From: Lustribacter sp965277075
GTDB taxonomy: Bacteria > Vulcanimicrobiota > Vulcanimicrobiia > Vulcanimicrobiales > Vulcanimicrobiaceae
Length of the DNA stretch: 64,000 bases
Direction of reading: 5' to 3'
Assembly (NCBI GenBank): GCA_965277075.1
Contig: OZ255707.1
Coordinates: forward strand, 2,852,001 to 2,916,000
Positions within the stretch are counted from its first letter, which is position 1, and each line of letters begins with the position of its first letter. The position numbers were made by a program, and so were the translations under genes. The notes beneath the pieces were generated by a model that was not told the DNA's origin, searched no databases, and saw nothing but the letters and a program-made list of their open reading frames with translations. Below are positions 24,272 through 35,112 of this stretch, piece after piece.

Positions 24272-26485
24272 TTACGTTTGCAACGCGGCACCCAGTTGGT
24301 CAAGCGTCATCGACGGCGCCCATTTGGTATTGAGATAGAGTGCCTTCAACCGGGCTTGCGGCACGGCCGCGGTCGCGAGTTCGTTCGGGTTCGTTGTCCA
24401 TGCCGCGTCGTAGATTTGCGCGAGCGTGCGGCATCCGCCCTCGATCACGCCGACGGTTGCGGTCCCGAAGGTCTGCCAGAGATTCGCCGGCGATGGGTCG
24501 CGCTCGTAGGCGTGCACGAGATCCGCCGGTGCAATCGCGGCCAGCGTTTCACGCATCAATTGCACGACCGCCGTTGCCGCGTCGTGCCCCGTTTTGATCG
24601 TGCTCGCTTTGGACTTCGTCCCGCGGCCGCTCGAGCCGATCGAAAAGTCGCGGTTGAGCGCGTCGATGATCGCGGCTGCGTTGATGCCGACCATCGTCGT
24701 CTCGTACGCAGAGTGAACGCCCTTGCCCTCGACGCTCGTTCCGTGCGGAATGCCGTCGAACATATAGGAGATATGCAGCGGCTGACATGCGTCGCCGACG
24801 TAATGCGCAAGGACGCCGGCGGCCGTCACGAACTCGGCCGCGGACGCGGTCGCGATCATGATATCGAAGAGCTGCCAGACGCGAAAGGGCAAACAGCCGC
24901 GGCTCGCGTCTGCGACGCTCGTGTAATACGCCTCGAACACCGCGGGTGTAACTTTGGCCGGATCGGTGCCGCCGCTGCCGTCCGAGGTGATCTCGAGCAA
25001 CGTCTTGTTGCCCTCGCTCGGGTCCGGTTTGTCCATGTCGGCGAAGTGGTTCGCATGCTCGGGACTGTTCTGCGGCCCACGCGAACCCGCGCCGTGCATC
25101 TTCCACACGAGATCGGGAACATCGGCGAGCGGCACGAACGGCTTGTTGCTCAGGCCTTTCAACGGGCCGGGCCGGATGTCGGCATCGGCATAGGTAATGT
25201 TGTCGACGTTGTTGTCGAGCAACGCGAAGCAATCGTCGTTCCGGATGATGGCGATCGCTTTCGAGGCGATCGTGTAGTGGCCGACGGTTCCCCAATAGTC
25301 GGGCAGCTGCAGGTCCCAGCTGCGCACCAGATCGAGCTCGAGTTCGCGCACGATCGTGCTGAGCGCCGACGCCAGCGCGAAGCCGCGCGCGGTCGTGCGC
25401 GTCTGCGAATCGAAGAACGCATGACCGCCCCACTGCAGCGCGAACGGACGCGGTAGCGGTGCCGGCGTATTCGACGTTCGTGAACGCAGCGCGTCCGGGG
25501 TGATGTGCCACACCGTTCCCGAATCACCGGGACGCGTTTGCACCGCACCGCTCGGCGCGATCAAAAAGTCGGCGACGTATTCACGGCCGCCGACGGCGCG
25601 ATAGCGGTAGAAGAACGCGGCGATGGTGCCCCCGAGCAGCTGCGACGCAGCGCCGTAGCCGGTGACCGGAACGTCGATCAGGTCGAGCGTAAACGAGTCC
25701 GGGCGCAAATCGACCAGCGTGCCCATTTCGCCGAGGCCCAGCGAGAGCGGCGTCCACTGTGCGAGGTCGTCGACCTCGATCAGGCCCGCATCGAGATTGA
25801 CGAATGAATCGGTTCCGCTCCAACCGGGGTACGCGTCGCGGAACGCAATCGTTTCGAGCGACCGTGCCGAGGTGATGCCGATGCGTTCCCGCTGACCGCG
25901 GAACGTCGTGTACGCGACCTGCCCGGGCTCACCGGCGACGTGCCGGTTGGTGAGCGCGTAGGTGCGCGCGCCGTCAGTCACGAGCGCGCCGATCGTTCCC
26001 GCGCGATCCGTTCCCTGGACCGTCGAGAGCACCGCGCAGCCGGGGCCGATCGAAGCGCGCGGTATCGGCAGCGTCGTGACGGCCGGACCGGCGGCCTCAT
26101 CACGGTCGACGGCGACGACGCACGTCGGAACGACCCGGCCGTCGGGAAGGTAGAGTGCGCGCGGCACCATTTGATCGGGCTCCGACGCGAAACTTGCGCG
26201 CGCGGCCCATTCGTCGACGAACACGAGCACGCACGGCCACGACCACGGCCGCACGACGCTGTTGAACAGCGTGCGCCGCTTTGAGTGCACGGGATGAGTT
26301 GTCCCGGCATCGCCCGGCGGGTGATTCGCGTTCGGATCGTCGTCTTGCAAACGATACCGGCCGACCGCGGTTGCGACGACGTGGGCTTTGTGCATGAGGT
26401 GGATATGGTAGGCGTCGCGCGCATCGAGCAGATCTTTGAGCGAGCGCGACGAGAAATCCACGCGATTGAGATCGAGTGCGTCCAT
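24272..26485 (-). CDS. Fusion of trypsin-like serine protease and S1-P1 nuclease/phospholipase C-like zinc domain
   Basis: 737 residues from ATG 26485; a TTG at 26503 would add six. Residues about 120-340 form a trypsin-like domain with a complete triad: His182 in TNRHVAG, Asp232 in NLDAGLIE and Ser322 in RPGDSGTVW. Residues about 395-640 resemble zinc-dependent S1/P1 nuclease and bacterial phospholipase C: GHYTI at His403, HANHFADMD, HYVGDACQPLH at 561-571 and VHSAYETT supply metal ligands in the family order. No signal peptide is evident, so location is uncertain. I know of no standard family with this pairing. A degradative effector or defence-like role is possible but unproven. Confidence 0.8.
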   Translation of the reverse strand: MDALDLNRVDFSSRSLKDLLDARDAYHIHLMHKAHVVATAVGRYRLQDDDPNANHPPGDAGTTHPVHSKRRTLFNSVVRPWSWPCVLVFVDEWAARASFASEPDQMVPRALYLPDGRVVPTCVVAVDRDEAAGPAVTTLPIPRASIGPGCAVLSTVQGTDRAGTIGALVTDGARTYALTNRHVAGEPGQVAYTTFRGQRERIGITSARSLETIAFRDAYPGWSGTDSFVNLDAGLIEVDDLAQWTPLSLGLGEMGTLVDLRPDSFTLDLIDVPVTGYGAASQLLGGTIAAFFYRYRAVGGREYVADFLIAPSGAVQTRPGDSGTVWHITPDALRSRTSNTPAPLPRPFALQWGGHAFFDSQTRTTARGFALASALSTIVRELELDLVRSWDLQLPDYWGTVGHYTIASKAIAIIRNDDCFALLDNNVDNITYADADIRPGPLKGLSNKPFVPLADVPDLVWKMHGAGSRGPQNSPEHANHFADMDKPDPSEGNKTLLEITSDGSGGTDPAKVTPAVFEAYYTSVADASRGCLPFRVWQLFDIMIATASAAEFVTAAGVLAHYVGDACQPLHISYMFDGIPHGTSVEGKGVHSAYETTMVGINAAAIIDALNRDFSIGSSGRGTKSKASTIKTGHDAATAVVQLMRETLAAIAPADLVHAYERDPSPANLWQTFGTATVGVIEGGCRTLAQIYDAAWTTNPNELATAAVPQARLKALYLNTKWAPSMTLDQLGAALQT

Positions 26486-26490
26486 CGTAG

Positions 26491-26509
26491 GTAGAGATAC
26501 CAACTCTAC
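26491..26509. promoter_or_regulatory. Inverted repeat at the start of the protease-nuclease gene
   Basis: GTAGAG (26491-26496) and CTCTAC (26504-26509) form a perfect 6-bp inverted repeat with a seven-base spacer, ending five bases before the ATG on the minus strand. In RNA it would form a hairpin covering the ribosome binding site position; in DNA it could be an operator. No normal Shine-Dalgarno sequence is seen outside it. Confidence 0.4.
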
Positions 26510-26556
26510 ATTAAGGTTGTGCAGAGAAGCGTGCCGCAGGCGTCAAAGTTCGCCGC

Positions 26557-27009
26557 ATGTCGACCGCATCCATCACGCCGCTCGGGCCGGCCGACCGCGA
26601 ACGTTGGGCGGACCTGTGGACGGCCTACCTGACGTTCTACGGCACGACGTTGCCGGACGCGACGTACACGTCGACGTGGTCGCGCATCCTCGATCCGCAC
26701 GGCGACATCCGCGCGTTCGGCGCGCGCGACCGAGACGGCCGGCTCGCCGGCATCACGCATTACTTCTACCATCCGCATGCGTGGTCGGCGCGTGAGGTCT
26801 GCTACCTGCAAGACCTCTTCGTCGATCCGGCGGCGCGCCGGCGTGGCCACGCGCGCGCCTTGATCGAAGCGGTCGCGGAAGCCGCACGCGCGCGATCGTG
26901 TTTTCGCGTCTACTGGCAAACGCTCGTCGACAACGCGACCGCGCGGCGGCTTTATGACGACATCGCGGTCAACAGCGGATCGATCGTCTATGAGTACTCC
27001 CTGGCATAG
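26557..27009 (+). CDS. GNAT family N-acetyltransferase
   Basis: 150 residues, a single GNAT domain. The acetyl-CoA site is YLQDLFVDPAARRRGHARALIEAVAEAA (residues about 85-112), with the R-R-x-G-H-A version of the pyrophosphate-binding motif A. The C-terminal DNATARRLYDDI is the usual motif B helix. It acetylates a small molecule or protein amine; the acceptor is unknown. It is divergent from the protease-nuclease fusion, 71 bases away. Confidence 0.88.
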   Translation: MSTASITPLGPADRERWADLWTAYLTFYGTTLPDATYTSTWSRILDPHGDIRAFGARDRDGRLAGITHYFYHPHAWSAREVCYLQDLFVDPAARRRGHARALIEAVAEAARARSCFRVYWQTLVDNATARRLYDDIAVNSGSIVYEYSLA

Positions 27010-27076
27010 AGGAGCAACCGCCCGACGTGAAGGAAATGTCAGTCCACGTTGATAGCGATTCGGATTTTCCGATCGC

Positions 27077-28747
27077 ATGGCTAACGGGCGAATCATCGCC
27101 CGTGCTGCCGGCGACACCGCAACAGGTGCCTTCACGTGCGTCGTCCGCCGCGCGTCATTCGGTGACCGCGCTCGCTATCACGTCGACGTAACAAACGATT
27201 CGGCAGCCGTTGCCAATGTCCGTATCACGCGCGGTGCTGAAACATTGCATCGGATGATCGTGCCGGCCGGCACGAACGTCACGTGCGGCTACGCGTTGCC
27301 TCCGTCCGACGATCCGCTCGCGATCAGCATCTCGTGCGACGGCACGATGTTGGACGTTCGCGAGCGCACCCTCGACGAGCAGACCGAAAATGAACGAAAC
27401 GACGCGCGTCTTCTGTTCTTGGCGATGGTCGCCGGCGCGTCGTTCGCCGCCGTGTTTGTCGCGGCCATGGCGTCCGCGCTCTGGTTCGGGTGGTTACGGC
27501 GACGTCCGAAGCCACCACCGCCGCGACCCTCCGAGGCCGAAGCCGTCGTCGACGTTGCGCCTCCGATTGCGCCGATCCCCGACGCGGATCTCGTGCTCCA
27601 TGAGCCGGAAGAGATTCCGCTCGACGACGACTCGCCCGTCGCGCAGGAGCCGATTGCGATCGTCGCCGCCCAGGCCGAGACGAACATTGTCGAAGTGCTC
27701 GATCCGCAGCCGATTCGCGTCACCCCGATACGCATGACGCCCGAGGGCCGTGAGGTTCGGCCGCGGCGCCGCGATGCTTCGCTCTTTCCGCTGCTCGTCG
27801 GATTCGTCGTAGCCGGCGCGCTGGTGGCCGGATTCATCTTGGCGCATCCGCACGTCGGCGACCTCGGCGCACCGAACACCGTGTTGGAAGGCAGCGCGAT
27901 CGACGTTCCCTATACGAGCAGCGGCGTCGGCTCGCTGCGATATTCGGTCATTGCATCGAACGGAACGACGATCATGTCGGGTCTGCTCGCGCAGCGGTCG
28001 GGGTTGTTGCACATCGCGATTCCGGCCGTGCAGCATAACGAGGCGTATCGCGTGCGTCTGGTGATGTCTGGTCCGCTGGGAGACGCGTCGAACGAGGCGA
28101 CGGTCGGTGCGAACGCGCTTCCGGTGACGCGCGTCATCACGCGCACGACCGCGGGTCCGCTGATACGCTCGTTCGCGATTTCGCGAAGCATGGTACACAA
28201 CGTACCGACGCTCGTCGCCTTTTACGACGCGATCGCCGATTCGGGAATATTGCGCTTGATGGACGCGCGCGGGATTCAGTATCAGGCGGCGTCGCTCAGC
28301 CCGACGGGCCAAACGACGTTGACGTTGCCGGCCGGAATCGATCCCGGAACGCTGGTCCTCGAGCTCCACGCATTTCGTAACGGCTCGACGGTTGATTCTC
28401 GCATTGCGTTGCCGGCCGGCGGCACCGATGTTGCGGTGGCCTCGCCGCCGCCCGATCCGGGCGCGTCCCCCTCCGATGCGCCGCCGATCATCGTGCCGGA
28501 TCGCGCCGTCGGCAAGGCGCCCGTTCGCGTGCAGATCGTGCACCACTATCCGAACCTTCACGTCGCGTTGCTCGACGAAAACGCGCGCAAGATCGTCGGG
28601 ATCGATGTTCCGCGCAACGCGTCGACGGTGGCGCTGCATCATCCGCCCGTGTCCACCACAACACGGATGACCGTCGAAGCAACGTATCGGGTAAATGACG
28701 AGGCGGATACGATCGTTCGCCCCGTGTTGCTCTTGCCCGGCGGCTAA
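27077..28747 (+). CDS. Hypothetical protein with two membrane segments
   Basis: 556 residues; family not recognised. The first 100 residues form a small beta-rich domain (YHVDVTNDSAAVANVRITRG), followed by a membrane segment at about 112-136. A Pro/Glu-rich linker of about 95 residues comes next, then a second membrane segment near 235-257 (PLLVGFVVAGALVAGFILA), and a long extracytoplasmic part with repeated Ig-like strands. The layout suggests a bitopic surface or scaffold protein. The start codon is uncertain because no ribosome binding site precedes ATG 27077. It is the last plus-strand gene before the leftward pilus operon and converges on it with 38 bases between stops, so a pilus-related role is possible. 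Confidence 0.7.
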   Translation: MANGRIIARAAGDTATGAFTCVVRRASFGDRARYHVDVTNDSAAVANVRITRGAETLHRMIVPAGTNVTCGYALPPSDDPLAISISCDGTMLDVRERTLDEQTENERNDARLLFLAMVAGASFAAVFVAAMASALWFGWLRRRPKPPPPRPSEAEAVVDVAPPIAPIPDADLVLHEPEEIPLDDDSPVAQEPIAIVAAQAETNIVEVLDPQPIRVTPIRMTPEGREVRPRRRDASLFPLLVGFVVAGALVAGFILAHPHVGDLGAPNTVLEGSAIDVPYTSSGVGSLRYSVIASNGTTIMSGLLAQRSGLLHIAIPAVQHNEAYRVRLVMSGPLGDASNEATVGANALPVTRVITRTTAGPLIRSFAISRSMVHNVPTLVAFYDAIADSGILRLMDARGIQYQAASLSPTGQTTLTLPAGIDPGTLVLELHAFRNGSTVDSRIALPAGGTDVAVASPPPDPGASPSDAPPIIVPDRAVGKAPVRVQIVHHYPNLHVALLDENARKIVGIDVPRNASTVALHHPPVSTTTRMTVEATYRVNDEADTIVRPVLLLPGG

Positions 28748-28785
28748 CGCCGTCCGGCGGCCGTGGATTCCCGACGGTAAATCCA

Positions 28786-30407
<1,622 letters not shown>

Positions 30408-30408
<1 letters not shown>

Positions 30409-31457
30409 TACGTTTGTGGCGCCTGCGCCTGCTGCTGCGCGTTGCTGCAGCCCAGCGTCCCGACGCTCTGCACGCCGGTATACGTCGGGATCGGAATACT
30501 GTTCCACCATCCGAGCTGCGCGCTGAACTCATCCGACGTCAGCTCGAACGCGAACACGTCATATGATTCGTACGCCTGATTGGTGTTGCCGCCAAAATCG
30601 ACGCCGTACCAATCGTAGGCGCTCGCTCCCGGCGCCGCCACGTAGTGTTCGTCCGGTTGAAAGACGCCGCTGGAGATCGGATTGACGATCTGGCCCGGCT
30701 GCATCCAATCTTGCTCGACCATCACGGCCGTCGCTGCTGCGCGGCCGATCGCATAGAACGGCTGCGGCGCGAAGTTGAAGAAGCCGGGCAAAAGCGGCGG
30801 AACCTGCGCGCAGACGGCCACCTCGACACGCGCCGGCGCGAAGAGCTGTTGGTTCACGACCGCCGCCGCCGTCCGATGATCGTACGTCGGAACGACGTAA
30901 CCCAACGCGTCCATGGCGACCGTTTCCAGCCCGGCGGTTCGCTGCGTAAAGTCGACGATTCGGTAGGTGAACGCGCAATCCGCGCCCGTCTGATTGGCGC
31001 AGTAGGTTCCGGATGTGAGCCGATTGATCAGCGCCTGCGCGTCCGCGTGAACGGTGTCGAAGTTCAAGTTTCCGGTGATGCGCTGCGTAAGAATGACGTC
31101 GTTCGTGTAACGCTGCGTCGATGTGAGAAAGCTCGTTCGAAGGCTTTGGAATGTCGCCTCGCAGGTTGCGTCATCGCCGCAGCCGCCCTGATTGTGCGCC
31201 GCGAGCAACATGCCGTTGAGCAAACGCCGCACGCGATACTCTTCGATGGCTGACGTGTAGAGCATCATTTCCATCTGATTGAACTGCTGCGTCTGAAGCG
31301 CAAGGACGGCTTGCGCGGCGGCGTCGGCCGCGTTTTGCGCGCGCACCTGCCAACTGATCGTGTACGCGTAGGAGAAGAGAAAAAATAAAAAGACCAGCAT
31401 CGTCAGGCTGCCGAAGAGCCAGAGTGGTAGCACCTGTCCGCGTTGCCGTTCCATCAT
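30408..31457 (-). CDS. TadG-like pilus assembly protein (putative Tad N-terminal domain)
   Basis: 349 residues from ATG 31457, overlapping the upstream stop by four bases. The start MMERQRGQVLPLWLFGSL leads into a hydrophobic segment and then NAADAAAQAVL, the usual signature of TadG/Tad-domain proteins. The remainder is extracytoplasmic, with several cysteines that could form disulfides. It is the fourth gene of the leftward operon. In Tad systems such proteins are minor pseudopilins or assembly factors in the inner membrane and periplasm. Confidence 0.82.
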
Positions 31458-32374
31458 GACGCACACCCCGCATCCGGCGATGTCGGAAAGCTTCCGGGAC
31501 CCGTGTAGCTCGACGGCGGATATCCGCCTTGCGCGTGGACGTCCCACGAGTAGATGGTATGCACGTCGGTTTGGCTGTCGGTCAATACGCTCGCAGCCGC
31601 CGTGTGCGTCGTCGCGGCGTATGCGATCGCTGCGACGTTGGCATACGCATTCTGATGGCAGAGCATCTCTTTGAACACGGCGTCAGCCCCCGTCACGCCC
31701 GGTTGCGTCCGTCCCCAGTTGTCTTGATCGAGAAATTCCGCCATGCCGAGGGCGTCGAAGTCGATCGCTCCCGGACAATCGGTCCACGGGCCCGATTCGA
31801 GCGATGCCTCGCAATACTCGAAATAGTGAAAGCCGACGAAATACGGCGGCACGTTTTCACCCCCGGTGAAATAGTTTTGAGCACTTCCGAGTGCTGCTCC
31901 GCTATTGTACGATTCGCCCAACACGTTTTCGTGCGAGTAGAAGTCGAGGTACTGCGGGGCAATCGCCGTACTCGTCACCGAGATCGAGTTCGAGCCGAAG
32001 AGCAAACCGTCGAGATTGGTCTTCAAGACGGTCGTGACGACTTGCGCCGCCTGCATCATCGTTACACCGCCGTGGCGCGTCGAATCTTGCGCAAGATTAT
32101 AATTGACCGGCGCCTGAGCGGGTGCCGGCAGACCTTGTGCCGTCGTGATATCACCGGCTTGCACGGCTGAGACGGCCGTTGCCGTCTTCGTTGCGCCGTT
32201 GGGATCGCCGACGCCGCTGAAGCGAGCTGATGTGAACGCCGCCGCATCGGCCGCGACTTGCGTATATCCGACGATTGCGAGGCGCAAGCTGCCGAGTATC
32301 ATCAGCAAAATCGTCGAGATGACGAGCGCGCTCTCCGGGAGTGCCGCGCCGGACGATCGTCCACGACGCGTCAC
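31454..32374 (-). CDS. TadE-like minor pseudopilin
   Basis: 306 residues from GTG 32374, which overlaps the stop of the short pilin gene (GTGA). The N-terminus has the short basic leader and ALPESALVISTILLMILGSLRLAIVGY; the Pro-Glu-Ser followed by a hydrophobic helix is TadE-like, with Glu at the +5-type position of processed pilins. The long C-terminal part contains paired cysteines (YCEAS, DCPGA, LCHQN, AGCAS). It is larger than typical TadE, as are all three minor pilins here. Confidence 0.8.
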   Translation of the reverse strand: MTRRGRSSGAALPESALVISTILLMILGSLRLAIVGYTQVAADAAAFTSARFSGVGDPNGATKTATAVSAVQAGDITTAQGLPAPAQAPVNYNLAQDSTRHGGVTMMQAAQVVTTVLKTNLDGLLFGSNSISVTSTAIAPQYLDFYSHENVLGESYNSGAALGSAQNYFTGGENVPPYFVGFHYFEYCEASLESGPWTDCPGAIDFDALGMAEFLDQDNWGRTQPGVTGADAVFKEMLCHQNAYANVAAIAYAATTHTAAASVLTDSQTDVHTIYSWDVHAQGGYPPSSYTGPGSFPTSPDAGCAS

Positions 32375-32550
32375 GGGCGTGTTTGTGCCGTCGTCAAGTT
32401 CGTTTGCTCGCCGTTTAGCGTCGTATTCGCTTGTCCGGCGGTTGCGCTCAGAGCGGCTAACGACACGAGGCTGAGCAACGCGAGAACGAGCGCGTACTCG
32501 ACCATTGTTGCGCCTTGCTCGTCGCGGAGCATCGCAATGATGGCTTTCAT
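32371..32550 (-). CDS. Short Flp-type pilin (second copy)
   Basis: 59 residues, ATG 32550 to TGA 32371-32373, overlapping neighbours on both sides by four bases. It has the Flp structure: leader MKAIIAMLRDEQ, cleavage before the conserved GATMVEYALVLALL, where Glu follows the Gly-rich cleavage site, and a hydrophobic helix. The C-terminal region is short and polar (Asn, Thr, Gln). It is a second pilin in addition to the one at 34905-35087 and lies among minor pseudopilin genes, so it may be a minor or alternative subunit. The prepilin peptidases at 35113 or 40280 would process it. Confidence 0.88.
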   Translation of the reverse strand: MKAIIAMLRDEQGATMVEYALVLALLSLVSLAALSATAGQANTTLNGEQTNLTTAQTRP

Positions 32551-34007
32551 CGCGTGATGATCTCCGGCGTCATGACGAAGACGACGTCCGTCTTTTTCGA
32601 CTGGTACTGGACCGAGCGAAAGAGTTTACCGATGATCGGCAAATCGCCGAGCAGCGGAATCTTTAGGATGTCGCGCTGTTCTACGTGCTGGAGAAGGCCG
32701 CCCATCACGATGCTCTCACCCGGTTGCGTCACAAGATCGGTCGACAACCGGCTCGTCTTGAGCGCCGGAATCGTAAAGCCGTTCTGCTGAATGCCGTCCG
32801 CGAAATCGAGCTGGCTGACTTCCGGCGCGATTTTTGTATCGACGCCGCCGTTGCCGAGAAGCGTCGGCGTCACTTCCAGCTTGACGCCGTAGTCTTTGAA
32901 GACGATGCTCGTTTGCCCCAAGCCGGTCGAATACGCGTACGGAACCTGACCGCCGACGAGAAAATCGGCCTTTTGCCCGTTGAGCGTTACGAGATTCGGC
33001 TGCGAGAGAATCCGCGCGTGTCCGGTGCTCAAAATCAGCGAGAGCGTCGGCGCCAAGCGCGTTTGACGAAAAAACGGGGCGATCGTCAACGCTTTGCCGG
33101 CGACGTTCGAGCCCGCGCCTTCGGCGAACAAGAACACCGGGTTCCCGTAGTCCAAGACGCCGGGAAGATTGGGATCCGGATTCGCGCCCTGCAGGCTCAG
33201 CCCGAGATTCTTCAGCCCCGTGTCGTCGATCTCGAGGACGTACACCTTGACGTCGATCTGACTGACGGTCGAGACCGCGAGCCGATCGATCACTTTTCCA
33301 TCGACGGTCAAATACGGGCCGGCCAGGCCGCGAACGCGGTCGAGAACGCTCTCGGCCGTGGTGCGGTCCGTGACGTTGCCGCTGACGATCACGTTGCCCT
33401 TCGCGTCTGCGTCGAGCCGCAGCTGTGAGGTGTTCGGAATACTCACGAGCGCCTTTTGCAAGTCACCGAACGGAAGTTTTACGGTGACGGCGTCGACGAC
33501 GGCGAAGCCCTCGGCCTTGACGAGCGGCGCGAAACGGGCGAGCAGATCTTCGACGCGCTGAAATTGTTCGATGTTGTCGACGGTACCGCGGGCGACGAGC
33601 GAATGATCGAAATCGACGACGGTTACGCTCGGCTCGTTGATGGTCGTCCGCAACATAGCGGCGAGGCTATCGACGTTCTGATCGACGACGGTGACGTCGT
33701 AGGCCAACCGTTGGCCGCCTGCCCAGACCTCGATCGTCGTCCGGCCCGGGTGCTTGCCGTTGATGACGAGCTGGGAGGTTCCGATCGGCACGACGCCCGC
33801 GATCTTTGCGTCACCGACGGCGACGCGCGAGAGGCTATCGACGTTCACGACCGTCGAATGGCCGGTCGCGATCGCCAACACTTTGATCGGCGCGCCCTCG
33901 GTAAGGAGCGGCCGAATCACGAGCGCCGTGATCAGGGCGACGCAGAGGACTGCGCGATTCCAACGTATCGACAAGGGGAGCCTCACAAAGCGATTTCCGG
34001 ACATCAT
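32547..34007 (-). CDS. cpaC: Tad pilus secretin (RcpA/CpaC)
   Basis: 486 residues with an N-terminal signal/membrane segment (residues about 19-38). The pilus N-domain follows (HSTVVNVDSLSRVAVGDAKIAGV, LVINGKHPGRTTIEVW), then a BON-like segment. The C-terminal secretin domain includes ILSQPNLVTLNGQKADFLVGGQVPY and the strand pair VTQPGESIVMGGLLQ, ending IPLLGDLPIIGKLFRSVQY. The protein forms the outer-membrane channel for the pilus, direct evidence for a diderm cell. It is first in the leftward operon, divergent from the gene at 34157. Confidence 0.94.
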   Translation of the reverse strand: MMSGNRFVRLPLSIRWNRAVLCVALITALVIRPLLTEGAPIKVLAIATGHSTVVNVDSLSRVAVGDAKIAGVVPIGTSQLVINGKHPGRTTIEVWAGGQRLAYDVTVVDQNVDSLAAMLRTTINEPSVTVVDFDHSLVARGTVDNIEQFQRVEDLLARFAPLVKAEGFAVVDAVTVKLPFGDLQKALVSIPNTSQLRLDADAKGNVIVSGNVTDRTTAESVLDRVRGLAGPYLTVDGKVIDRLAVSTVSQIDVKVYVLEIDDTGLKNLGLSLQGANPDPNLPGVLDYGNPVFLFAEGAGSNVAGKALTIAPFFRQTRLAPTLSLILSTGHARILSQPNLVTLNGQKADFLVGGQVPYAYSTGLGQTSIVFKDYGVKLEVTPTLLGNGGVDTKIAPEVSQLDFADGIQQNGFTIPALKTSRLSTDLVTQPGESIVMGGLLQHVEQRDILKIPLLGDLPIIGKLFRSVQYQSKKTDVVFVMTPEIITR

Positions 34008-34045
34008 GCGGGATGCCGGGACCCGATTATGCCATGCCGATGCGT

Positions 34046-34059
34046 GTTAACGCGTTAAC
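34046..34059. promoter_or_regulatory. GTTAACG palindrome in the divergent pilus promoter region
   Basis: GTTAACGCGTTAAC is a perfect 14-bp palindrome of two GTTAAC units, 38 bases upstream of the secretin start. A weaker ACGTTAAG follows at 34069-34076. The same motif is clustered upstream of the regulator gene at 41265-42740, which makes it a good candidate operator for the pilus locus. Confidence 0.6.
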
Positions 34060-34096
34060 GTACCATCTACGTTAAGTTCGATTTTTGTGTGCACCC

Positions 34097-34124
34097 TTTC
34101 CATCGCCGAAAACCACGCTAGAAT
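34097..34124 (+). promoter_or_regulatory. Possible sigma-70-type promoter for the rightward pilus genes
   Basis: TTTCCA (34097-34102) and TAGAAT (34119-34124) are separated by 16 bases and lie upstream of the GGAGG (34148-34152) and GTG 34157. The -10 match is good and the -35 weak. Confidence 0.35.
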
Positions 34125-34156
34125 GCGATACGGGCTCCTGCCTTCCCGGAGGTTTC

Positions 34157-34867
34157 GTGATCGCTTTTCTTCGTATTGCTGTGTTGGGCGCCGTGCTTGT
34201 TGCGACGCTTATGCAGCACGTGCAAGCCGCAAATATGCTCACGCTCTCGAACGTAGCGCGGGCATACGGCTTCGTGTATATGGCGGAGAGCACCGAGGTT
34301 GCCGCTCATCTCTCCCGCCCCGGTCTTTCGCTGCTCGTGCGTGCCGGCGACCCACGCTATCAAGTCAACGACGACGTTCAATATCTGGCGCGAACGCCCG
34401 CGTTTCACAATAACCAAATCTACGTCGACTCCACTTTCGAATCGGTGCTCGCGCGTCTCGCCGAGGCGCACCCGTGGCCAAACGCGGCGCTTCAGCCGCC
34501 GGTCGTCACGGTTCCTCACGCACCGGCGCGCGGTGCGCCCCTGACGATTCAGGCGCGTTATATCGATGCGACGGAGACGATTGCCGCGAGCGGCACCGGT
34601 CCCGCCGGCGCTCCGATCGACGTGATCGTCAAAGCCCGACTCTCGCGCGATATTCCCGCCATCACGCTTGCGCATTCGACCGTTTACGCAGCCGCCGATG
34701 GCACCTACCGGACGATCGTCTCCGTCCTGTCGCTGTCGTTTCCCAACACCTCACTTCAGTTCACAGCGACCGCTGGTCCGAACGTTGTGCCCGCCTCGGC
34801 GACACTCGAACTCGGGCCACCGAATCCCAAACTCGCGAACCCCAACGACAAACTCCCCGACAATTAA
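34157..34867 (+). CDS. Secreted protein with copper-amine-oxidase-N-like (stalk) domain
   Basis: 236 residues from GTG 34157, chosen because GGAGG lies four bases upstream and the first residues then form a signal peptide (cleavage after about residue 24, VQAAN). Residues about 25-105 resemble the beta-rich stalk domain of copper amine oxidase N-terminal type (LSRPGLSLLVRAGDPRYQVNDDVQYLARTP). The rest has a beta-sandwich look with a Pro/Asn-rich end. It is the first gene rightward of the divergent pilus promoter, 37 bases before flp. A periplasmic or surface accessory role in pilus assembly is likely; the exact role is unknown. Confidence 0.75.
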   Translation: MIAFLRIAVLGAVLVATLMQHVQAANMLTLSNVARAYGFVYMAESTEVAAHLSRPGLSLLVRAGDPRYQVNDDVQYLARTPAFHNNQIYVDSTFESVLARLAEAHPWPNAALQPPVVTVPHAPARGAPLTIQARYIDATETIAASGTGPAGAPIDVIVKARLSRDIPAITLAHSTVYAAADGTYRTIVSVLSLSFPNTSLQFTATAGPNVVPASATLELGPPNPKLANPNDKLPDN

Positions 34868-34904
34868 TCCACAACTTACAATCTACAATCTAAGGAGAAC
34901 TTCA

Positions 34905-35087
34905 ATGCTTACCAATATCAAGAACATGCTGCTCGACGAAGAAGGCGCCACGATGGTCGAATACGGTCTGATCGTCGCCCTCATTGCCGCCGTCTGTATG
35001 GCGGTCGTGGGTACCCTTGGTGGCAATGTAAAGGCGGCGTTCGACGGCGTAGCCACCAAAGTCGGTGCGAACGGTAACGGCACGTAG
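34905..35087 (+). CDS. flp: Flp-type pilin (main candidate)
   Basis: 60 residues from ATG 34905, preceded by AAGGAG with good spacing, the best ribosome binding site in the region. The leader MLTNIKNMLLDEE is followed by the cleavage region GATMVEYGLIVALIAAV, and the C-terminus is Gly/Asn-rich. Two TACAAT hexamers at 34877-34890 in an A+T-rich leader could provide an internal promoter and high expression. Position in front of the prepilin peptidase and assembly genes suggests this is the major pilin. Confidence 0.93.
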   Translation: MLTNIKNMLLDEEGATMVEYGLIVALIAAVCMAVVGTLGGNVKAAFDGVATKVGANGNGT

Positions 35088-35112
35088 CCGTAGCTTCGCT
35101 ACCGGAGCACCA

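Noticed and set aside
27034..27191. Small overlapping frame beginning ATGTCAGTCC with a purine-rich upstream sequence
   Set aside because: It overlaps the large gene at 27077 in another frame, has no recognisable features and its ribosome binding site spacing is too short.
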